From an uncultured Caulobacterales bacterium (GTDB lineage Bacteria > Pseudomonadota > Alphaproteobacteria > Caulobacterales > Caulobacteraceae), in the NCBI GenBank assembly GCA_903900155.1, contig CAIUMD010000096.1:1-38629 (forward strand): 38,629 bases of DNA, written 5' to 3'. Position numbers and translations under genes: made by a program. The stretch's first letter is position 1; every line of letters starts with the position of its first letter. Shown piece by piece: positions 33,173-38,629 of the stretch. The notes under the pieces were generated by a model that saw only the letters and a program-made list of their open reading frames with translations, made no database searches and was not told where the DNA came from.

Positions 33173-35074
33173 TCAACCCGCGCCCATCGCCACGGCCACG
33201 TGGTAGGTCACGAACGAGGCGATATAGGCCAGCGAGGTCATGTACAGGAACATCACCGTCGGCCACAGCCAGCCGTTGGTCTCGCGCTTGACCACGCCCA
33301 GGGTCGCCGCGCACTGGGGCGCGAAGACGTACCAGGACAGGAACGACAGGGCCGTGGCCAGCGACCACTTGCCCGCCAGCAGGACGCCCAGCTTGGTCCC
33401 GGCGTCGTCGTCGCCGCCGACCGCATAGACCGTGCCCAGCGCCGCCACCGCGACCTCGCGGGCCGCGAAGCCCGGGATCAGGGCGATGGTCATTTGCCAA
33501 TTGAAACCAATGGGCTGCATGAGGGGCGCGATCAGATGGCCGATCCGGCCGGCGAAGCTGTAGTCGATGGCTGGGCCCGTCGCGCCCTCCGGCGGATAGG
33601 GGAAGGTCGACAGCACCCAGACCAGCACCATCAGCGGCAGGATGATCCGGCCCGCGCGGTTGAGGAAGATCTTGGCGCGGGTCCACAGATTCAAGAGGAC
33701 ATTGCGCGGCTCGGGCCAGCGATAGGTCGGCAGCTCCATCATGAAGGGCTCGACCGCGCCGCGCCAGAAGACGCCGCGGATCACGAACGACACCACCAGC
33801 GCGCTGACGATGCCGCCGGCATAAAGGCCGAACATCACCAGGCCTTGCAGCGACAGGAAGCCCCAGACGGTGTGGTTGGGGACGAAGGCGCTGATGATCA
33901 GGGTATAGACCGGGATCCGCGCCGAGCAGGTCATCAGCGGGGCGACCAGGATGGTGGTCAAGCGGTCGTGCTTGTTGTCGATCACCCGCGTCGCCATGAT
34001 CCCGGGGATGGCGCAGGCGAAGCTCGAGAGCAGCGGGATGAAGGCCCGCCCGTGCAGGCCGGCGCCGCCCATGATCTTGTCCATCAGGAAGGCCGCGCGG
34101 GCCATGTAGCCGCTGTCCTCCAAGAGCAGGATGAAGGAGAACAGGATCAGGATCTGCGGCAGGAACACCAGCACGCTGCCGACCCCGGCGATCAGGCCAT
34201 CGCCGATGAAGCTGGCCAGCAGGCCGTGCGGCAAGGTCTCGCCGATCCAGCCGGCCAGGCTGGCGAAGGCGCCGTCGATGGCGTCGGCCGGGACCGTGGC
34301 CCAGGTGAAAACCGCCTGGAACATCACGAACAGCAAAGCAAACAGGATGGCCAGGCCGGCGACCGGGTGCAGCAGCACGCTGTCGATCTTGCCGGTGACG
34401 GTGTCCGGGTGCTCGGGCGGCTTCACGCAGGCCTTGAAGATGCGCTGGGCCTCGGCGTGGGCCGAGCGGATCTCGCCGGCGGTCGGCTCGTGCCAGACGT
34501 TCTCGGCCTCCACATCCCGCGCGTCGATGATGGCCTCGACCTTTTCCAGCAGCTCGGGCAGGCCGCGCTTGCGGGTCGCCACCGTGGTGACGATCGGCGC
34601 GCCGATCTCCTGGGACAGGCGCTCCAGATCGATGCGCAGGCCCTGGCGCTGGGCGATGTCGAACATGTTGAGGGCCAGCACGAACGGGCGCCCCACCTGC
34701 TTCAGTTCCAAAACAAGGCGCAGCACCATGCGCAGGTTGGTGGCGTCGGCCACGCAGACCAGGCAGGCGGGCGCGGCCTCGCCTTCCAGCTTGCCCAGCA
34801 CGGCGTCGCGGGTGACGACCTCGTCGGGACTGCGGGCGCGTAAGGAATAGGTGCCGGGCAGGTCCAGCACGCGCATCGCGCGGCCCGACGGCGTGGTCAG
34901 CGAACCTTCCTTCCGCTCGACCGTGACGCCGGCATAGTTGGCCACCTTCTGGCGGCTGCCGGTCAGGGCGTTGAACAGCGCGGTCTTGCCGGAGTTGGGA
35001 TTGCCGACCAGGGCGATGCGGGTGGAGGCTTGGACGGAAGCGTCGGAAGCGACAGTGGCGGTATCGAGTGCCAA
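33173..35074 (-). CDS. feoB: Ferrous iron transporter FeoB
   Basis: A 633-residue inner-membrane Fe(II) transporter. The N-terminal G domain has G1 GNPNSGKT (24-31), G3 DLPGTYS and G4 NMFD. A linker to about 220 is followed by the membrane part with many hydrophobic helices, including the two inverted Gate-type regions with SSFACAIPGIMATR and GFAAREVAVAALGTVY. The total is shorter than E. coli FeoB (about 770 residues), within the range of shorter alphaproteobacterial forms. It starts 4 bp after feoA on the same strand, forming the feoAB operon. Confidence 0.96.
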   Translation of the reverse strand: MALDTATVASDASVQASTRIALVGNPNSGKTALFNALTGSRQKVANYAGVTVERKEGSLTTPSGRAMRVLDLPGTYSLRARSPDEVVTRDAVLGKLEGEAAPACLVCVADATNLRMVLRLVLELKQVGRPFVLALNMFDIAQRQGLRIDLERLSQEIGAPIVTTVATRKRGLPELLEKVEAIIDARDVEAENVWHEPTAGEIRSAHAEAQRIFKACVKPPEHPDTVTGKIDSVLLHPVAGLAILFALLFVMFQAVFTWATVPADAIDGAFASLAGWIGETLPHGLLASFIGDGLIAGVGSVLVFLPQILILFSFILLLEDSGYMARAAFLMDKIMGGAGLHGRAFIPLLSSFACAIPGIMATRVIDNKHDRLTTILVAPLMTCSARIPVYTLIISAFVPNHTVWGFLSLQGLVMFGLYAGGIVSALVVSFVIRGVFWRGAVEPFMMELPTYRWPEPRNVLLNLWTRAKIFLNRAGRIILPLMVLVWVLSTFPYPPEGATGPAIDYSFAGRIGHLIAPLMQPIGFNWQMTIALIPGFAAREVAVAALGTVYAVGGDDDAGTKLGVLLAGKWSLATALSFLSWYVFAPQCAATLGVVKRETNGWLWPTVMFLYMTSLAYIASFVTYHVAVAMGAG

Positions 35075-35078
35075 GGTC

Positions 35079-35486
35079 TTAACGTCCCTCGAATTTCACG
35101 GAGACGGCGCCGGCCTCCCGGCGACGGCCTTCGAACTTTACAGAAACTGCGCCGGCTTCACGCCGGCCCTCTTCAAACTTTACAGAAACTGCGCCGGCTT
35201 CACGCCGGCGCAGGGCCACGCGGGTGTCGTCCACGCGCACGGCGATCGGGTCGCGCCCGAACAGGCCCTCATGCAGCACCTCGATCGTCGCGCCTTCCAC
35301 GAAGCCCATCTCCAGCAGGCGGCGCTCCAGCTCCTCGGCGGCGATGGCTTCCGCCGCGCCCGAGACGCCGGTCACGCGCGCGATCACGCCGCGGTCGCCG
35401 CGCCGGGCCGAGGCCAGGGGGCGCAGACCGCCGGGATCGCTCTCGGCCGGGTTGAATTCTGAGGACAACGCGTACGCTTCGGACAT
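35079..35486 (-). CDS. feoA: FeoA with triplicated C-terminal segment
   Basis: A 135-residue FeoA: the SH3-like domain spans about residues 20-97 (RRLLEMGFVEGATIEVLHEG, DPIAVRVDDTRVALRRREA). FeoA binds FeoB on the cytoplasmic side and helps ferrous iron uptake. The unusual part is the end: a 14-residue unit RREAGAVSVKFEGR occurs three times (42-bp DNA repeats at 35089-35214), where normal FeoA has a single final strand. CGGAG is 6 bases before the ATG, and a Fur-like box is just upstream. Whether the extra copies fold or only extend the tail is unknown. Confidence 0.92.
   Translation of the reverse strand: MSEAYALSSEFNPAESDPGGLRPLASARRGDRGVIARVTGVSGAAEAIAAEELERRLLEMGFVEGATIEVLHEGLFGRDPIAVRVDDTRVALRRREAGAVSVKFEEGRREAGAVSVKFEGRRREAGAVSVKFEGR
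35089..35214. repeat. Three tandem 42-bp repeats inside feoA
   Basis: Copies at 35089-35130, 35131-35172 and 35173-35214. The second and third are nearly identical over most of their length (sharing CTTTACAGAAACTGCGCCGG), while the first has drifted, so there were at least two duplication steps, the last one recent. All copies keep the frame and add 28 residues. Confidence 0.9.
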
Positions 35487-35500
35487 AATGACTCCGACTA

Positions 35501-35518
35501 GATTGCGAACGATTATCA
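35501..35518 (-). promoter_or_regulatory. Fur-like box upstream of feoAB
   Basis: On the minus strand TGATAATCGTTCGCAATC lies 15-32 bp before the feoA start. The arms GATAAT and CAATC give an imperfect palindrome resembling alphaproteobacterial Fur boxes, fitting iron repression of feoAB. Confidence 0.6.
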
Positions 35519-35574
35519 GCCGAGCAGGCCAATGTCGATTCAGCGATCCGCGCAGTTTGGGTTATGCTGAGCGC

Positions 35575-35626
35575 TTAAGGGCCTTCCGCCGAAGTGTTTG
35601 CGGTTCGGCGGTCGGAAGGCCCTTAA
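35575..35626. repeat. Long inverted repeat TTAAGGGCCTTCCGCCGAA
   Basis: TTAAGGGCCTTCCGCCGAA (35575-35593) pairs with TTCGGCGGTCGGAAGGCCCTTAA apart from a TC bulge, giving about 19 bp of stem with a 10-base loop. It lies between feoA and tipF. There is no T-run on either side, so its role is unclear. Confidence 0.6.
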
Positions 35627-35637
35627 AACAAAAAGGA

Positions 35638-35688
35638 GCTAGCCTGCTTCTCCGGCTCGGATGGAACATCCGATCCGGGCAGGCTAGC
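35638..35688 (-). terminator. Minus-strand intrinsic terminator-like hairpin
   Basis: GCTAGCCTGC (35638-35647) and GCAGGCTAGC (35679-35688) pair perfectly, enclosing an inner stem CCGGCTCGGATG/CATCCGATCCGG with one mismatch. Read on the minus strand it is followed by TCCTTTTTGTTTT, a good terminator. No minus-strand gene lies upstream of it in the window. Confidence 0.6.
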
Positions 35689-35787
35689 GGGTGCTGTTGG
35701 GACCGAATGGCGCAGGGTCGTTAATAGATTCGACTCTTCGATCGCCGCTCGGTCTGATTGCGTGTAACGATTCGTGTGGGCGAATTC

Positions 35788-37065
35788 ATGCGTAGGCTGA
35801 TGCTTGGGCTCCTGACGGGGGCCTATCTTTGTCTGGCTCTGATCGTCTCCCTCTTCCTCTGGAGGATGGGCGCGACCCCGGCTGTCGGCGTCTCGGCCTT
35901 CATCGGCATGCTGGGCCTGTGCTTCGCCTTCCACGGCCTCTTGGGCCAGACCTTCCTGGCCGCCGCCCTGCGCGGCGACATCGACACCGTGCGCGAAGCC
36001 CACGCCATCCTGCTGGACCAGATCGAGAAGGTCGACGCCCGCGTCTCGGACCTGGTCGAGACCGTCGCCGCCGACGCCCAGCGCCGCACCGAGGAGCTGT
36101 CGACCGAGGTCCACCAGCTGGAAGACCTGATCTCGCGGATGAGCGAGCGCATGGAGCAGCAGCTCAGCCACCAGGTCGCCGCCGCCTCGGCGCGCAGCCA
36201 AGGCAGCCTGGGCAGTGTCCGCGCGCCGCAGGCCAGCCACATGCTGGAAGTGGTGCAGGACGCCCTGGCCGAGAACCGCGTCGACCTCTACCTGCAGCCG
36301 ATCGTCAGCCTGCCCCAGCGCCGGACCGTCTTCTACGAAAGCTTCTCGCGCCTGCGCGACGAGACCGGCCGCGTGATGATGCCGGCCGAATATCTGGCCG
36401 TGGCCGAGCCCGAAGGCCTGATGACGGCCATCGACAACCTGCTGCTGTTCCGCTGCGTGCAGATCGTCCGCCGCCTGGCCAAGCAGGACCGCAAAATCGG
36501 CATCTTCTGCAACATCTCGCTGGCCAGCCTGGGCGACGAGAGCTTCTTCCCGCAGTTCCTGGAGTTCATGCAGGGCAACAAGGACCTGGCCGGCGCGGTG
36601 ATCTTCGAGCTGGGCCAGGCAGCGTTCGAGCGCCGCGGTCCGGTCGAGGCCCGCCACATGGCCCGCCTGGCCAGCCTGGGTTTCAGCTTCAGCCTGGACA
36701 AGGTCGCCGACCTGGACCTGGACTTCCAGGACCTGGCCCGCGCCGACGTGCGCTACATCAAGGTCGGCGCCCAGATGATGCTGGACCAGCTGGAAGAGCA
36801 GGACGGCAAGCTGGTCATCGCCTCGCTGCCCGACCTGAACGCCAGCGACTTCGCCGCCCTGACCCGCCGCTACGGCATCGAGGTCATCGTCGAGAAGGTC
36901 GAGGCCGAGAAGCAGATCGTCGATATTCTCGACCTGGATATCGGCTACGGCCAAGGCCACCTGTTCGGCGAGCCGCGCGCCATCCGTGACGCCGTCCTGG
37001 CCGAGGCCGAGCCGCCGCAGGACTTCATGCGCGGGGCCCTGCGCCGCCGCGCCGTGGGCTGGTAG
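35788..37065 (+). CDS. tipF: TipF-like flagellar EAL protein
   Basis: A 425-residue protein matching Caulobacter TipF, a c-di-GMP-binding polar factor needed to position and assemble the flagellum. Two membrane helices (about 3-25 and 31-52) are followed by a coiled coil (65-125) and an EAL-type domain (145-400). The domain looks catalytically degenerate: the EAL signature is ESF (YESFSRL), and the DDFG aspartate pair is reduced to DKVA (FSLDKVADL), while VEKVEAEKQ and GYGQGHLFGEP are kept. That fits a c-di-GMP receptor rather than a phosphodiesterase. The ATG at 35788 is used; TTG 35758 would add ten residues. The identification rests on architecture and remembered family features. Confidence 0.88.
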   Translation: MRRLMLGLLTGAYLCLALIVSLFLWRMGATPAVGVSAFIGMLGLCFAFHGLLGQTFLAAALRGDIDTVREAHAILLDQIEKVDARVSDLVETVAADAQRRTEELSTEVHQLEDLISRMSERMEQQLSHQVAAASARSQGSLGSVRAPQASHMLEVVQDALAENRVDLYLQPIVSLPQRRTVFYESFSRLRDETGRVMMPAEYLAVAEPEGLMTAIDNLLLFRCVQIVRRLAKQDRKIGIFCNISLASLGDESFFPQFLEFMQGNKDLAGAVIFELGQAAFERRGPVEARHMARLASLGFSFSLDKVADLDLDFQDLARADVRYIKVGAQMMLDQLEEQDGKLVIASLPDLNASDFAALTRRYGIEVIVEKVEAEKQIVDILDLDIGYGQGHLFGEPRAIRDAVLAEAEPPQDFMRGALRRRAVGW

Positions 37066-37149
37066 CTCTCTACGCCGCCTATTGGCTGCTGACAGGTTTG
37101 GGTATGCGGCCGCAAGCATCGGAATGATCCGGCGCGCGGGCTGGCGCAT

Positions 37150-37171
37150 GGTCTCCCTACGAAAGGAGACC
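37150..37171 (+). promoter_or_regulatory. Hairpin covering the ada ribosome-binding site
   Basis: GGTCTCC (37150-37156) and GGAGACC (37165-37171) form a perfect 7-bp stem with an 8-base loop; the second arm contains GGAG of the AAGGAG ribosome site located 8 bases before the ada ATG. Folding would hide the site and restrict translation. Confidence 0.55.
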
Positions 37172-37176
37172 AACCC

Positions 37177-37896
37177 ATGACGACCTATCCAAACGACGAC
37201 GCCCGCTGGGACGCCATGCGCGCCAAGGACCGCGCGGCGGAAGGCGCGTTCTATATCGGCGTGCACACCACCGGCGTCTATTGCGTCGCCAGCTGCGGCG
37301 GCCGTCCGCTGCGCAAGAACGTCAGCTTCTATCCCACCCGCGAGGACGCCCGCGCCGCCGGCCTGCGCGCCTGCCTGCGCTGCAAGCCCGACCTGAACCG
37401 CGAGACCCTGCGCTGGGTGGTCGGCGACACCAGCCTGGGCCTGGCGCTGGTCGCCCGCTCCGACGCCGGCCTGCGGCTGGTCACGCTGGGCGACGACGCC
37501 GAGGTGCTGAAGGCGGACCTGGAGAAGCGCTTCAAGCACGCCCGCATCGTGCCGGACGCGGACGGCCTCTCCGCCGACCTGAAGGCGGTGGCGGACCTGG
37601 TCGACCATCCCGACCACACGCTGACCCTGCCGATCGACGACCAGGGCACAGAGCTACAGAAGGCCGTCTGGGCCGCCCTGCGCCAGATCCCGGCCGGCCA
37701 GACGGCCTCCTATGCCGACATCGCCAAGGCCGTCGGCCGGCCCAGCGCCTTCCGCGCCGTGGCCCAGGCCTGCGGGGCCAACCCGCTGGCGGTGATCACG
37801 CCCTGCCACCGCGTGGTCCGCGCCGACGGCGGCCTGTCCGGCTACCGCTGGGGCGTCGAGCGCAAGCGGGCGCTCTTGGCGCGGGAGGCCGCGTGA
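37177..37896 (+). CDS. ada: Ada-type methyltransferase lacking the AraC domain
   Basis: A 239-residue DNA alkylation repair protein. The N-terminal Ada zinc domain has all four cysteines (Cys36, Cys40, Cys66, Cys69, in VYCVASC and ACLRC); in E. coli Ada such a cysteine takes methyl groups from phosphotriesters. The C-terminal O6-methylguanine methyltransferase domain has GQTASYADIAKAVGRP and active Cys210 in ITPCHRVV. The central AraC helix-turn-helix domain of E. coli Ada is absent: the methyltransferase part begins soon after residue 75. Whether it can still act as a methyl-activated regulator is uncertain. The next gene starts with a GTGA overlap, so the two repair functions are coupled. 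Confidence 0.93.
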   Translation: MTTYPNDDARWDAMRAKDRAAEGAFYIGVHTTGVYCVASCGGRPLRKNVSFYPTREDARAAGLRACLRCKPDLNRETLRWVVGDTSLGLALVARSDAGLRLVTLGDDAEVLKADLEKRFKHARIVPDADGLSADLKAVADLVDHPDHTLTLPIDDQGTELQKAVWAALRQIPAGQTASYADIAKAVGRPSAFRAVAQACGANPLAVITPCHRVVRADGGLSGYRWGVERKRALLAREAA

Positions 37897-38579
37897 CTCT
37901 GGACTGGAGCCGGATCAGCGCCGAGCTGGACGCCCGAGGCTGGGCCCTGACCGGCCCGATGCTGAAGCCCGAGACCTGCGCCGGGATCGCCGATCTCTAT
38001 CCGCAGGACGCGGGCTTCCGCAGCCGGGTGGTCATGGCCCGCCACGGCTTCGGGCGCGGCGAGTACAAGTATTTCAGCTATCCCCTGCCGGACGTCGTGC
38101 AACGGCTCCGGCAGGGGCTGTACGGCCCGCTGTCGACGATCGCCAACCGCTGGGCCGAGCGGCTCGGCGAAGAGCGGCGGTTTCCCGAGACGCTGGACGA
38201 CATGCTGGAACAGTGCCGGCAGGCGGGCCAGGCGCGGCCGACGCCGCTGCTGCTGACCTATGGACCCGGCGACTACAACTGCCTGCACCAGGATCTCTAT
38301 GGCGAGCACGTCTTCCCGCTGCAGGCGGCGTTCCTGCTGGACGAGCCGGGGCGCGACTTCGACGGCGGCGAGTTCGTGATCGTCGAGCAGCGCCCCCGGC
38401 AGCAGTCGGCGCCGCAGGTCGTGCCGTTGCGACAGGGCGAAGGCGTGATCTTGGCGGTGAGGGAGCGGCCGGCGGAAGGGGTGCGAGGCGTGCATCGGCG
38501 GGTGCTGCGGCATGGGGTGAGTGAGGTGCGGTCGGGGCGGAGACGGACGCTGGGCGTGATCTTCCACGACGCGACGTAG
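37893..38579 (+). CDS. 2OG-Fe(II) oxygenase, AlkB-like repair candidate
   Basis: A 228-residue dioxygenase. Iron ligands are visible as HQD (His132, Asp134) and the distal His201 in RGVHRRVLRHG, with an RRTLGVIFHDA end whose Arg is a likely 2-oxoglutarate ligand. It starts at GTG, overlapping the ada stop (GTGA at 37893-37896), and is probably translated with it. E. coli pairs ada with alkB, so oxidative removal of alkyl groups from DNA is the natural guess. The sequence is not a clear AlkB orthologue to my eye, and a protein-hydroxylase role remains possible. Confidence 0.88.
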   Translation: MTLDWSRISAELDARGWALTGPMLKPETCAGIADLYPQDAGFRSRVVMARHGFGRGEYKYFSYPLPDVVQRLRQGLYGPLSTIANRWAERLGEERRFPETLDDMLEQCRQAGQARPTPLLLTYGPGDYNCLHQDLYGEHVFPLQAAFLLDEPGRDFDGGEFVIVEQRPRQQSAPQVVPLRQGEGVILAVRERPAEGVRGVHRRVLRHGVSEVRSGRRRTLGVIFHDAT

Positions 38580-38629
38580 AAGCGCCCCCTCCGTCACGTC
38601 GCCTATCGGCGCCGCGCCACCTCCCCCGC
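38580..38629. other. Window end, no feature
   Basis: Only 50 bases follow the dioxygenase stop; nothing recognisable apart from a GC-rich stretch that could begin an intergenic repeat. Confidence 0.5.

Noticed and set aside
33200..34843. 547-residue plus-strand frame opposite feoB
   Set aside because: Antisense shadow without recognisable domains; FeoB on the minus strand has all G motifs and membrane helices.
35760..35787. TTG at 35758 or GTG at 35776 as tipF start
   Set aside because: Possible, but the ATG at 35788 begins directly before the first membrane helix and needs no rare start codon.

Overview
The window is GC-rich, tightly packed alphaproteobacterial DNA and most likely comes from Caulobacter. 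It carries a TipF-type EAL protein, a TonB-dependent receptor of the Caulobacter style, many hybrid histidine kinases, and a GGAAC-N16-CGTT promoter of the sigma-T/EcfG general stress type. Intergenic inverted repeats common in this group are also present. The first ~91 bases are AT-rich and do not belong with the rest; they look like a chimeric contig end.

Layout: 92-5700 holds two tandem hybrid kinases, the first truncated on the left and built on fungal Nik1-like 92-residue HAMP repeats. 5872-8024 is an AraC-type regulator divergent from a zinc alcohol dehydrogenase, with a likely operator between them. 8105-9670 holds two TetR regulators and a small coupled gene. 10040-13134 is an energy/cofactor group: HIG1 protein, cobalamin adenosyltransferase, small membrane protein, etfB-etfA. 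13334-15350 is an NAD(P)-binding reductase-like protein divergent from a LysR regulator. 15468-19490 encodes a 1340-residue protein made almost entirely of about 165 octapeptide repeats, followed by a TonB-dependent receptor (19619-22090). 22260-23992 is efp divergent from epmA, and epmB lies at 30265-31308, so a complete EF-P beta-lysylation pathway is present. It is split by a 6-kb signalling operon (24210-30211: CHASE3 hybrid kinase, CheR, CheB, response-regulator kinase). 31452-32330 is hbd. 32479-33122 is a PIN-toxin/antitoxin pair. 33173-35486 is feoAB with a Fur-like box. 35788-37065 is tipF. 37177-38579 is an ada-like gene coupled to a 2OG-Fe(II) oxygenase.

How the genes work together: etfBA and hbd serve acyl-CoA oxidation; efp/epmA/epmB serve translation of polyproline-type stretches; feoAB imports ferrous iron; the ada/dioxygenase pair repairs DNA alkylation. 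The two kinase clusters form phosphorelays. The second has its own CheR/CheB but no chemoreceptor, CheA or CheW nearby, and the kinase itself has Glu-Glu-rich heptads that could be the methylation substrate. The best candidates for undescribed biology are the all-octad protein, this receptor-less methylation/kinase cassette, and FeoA with a triplicated C-terminal strand.
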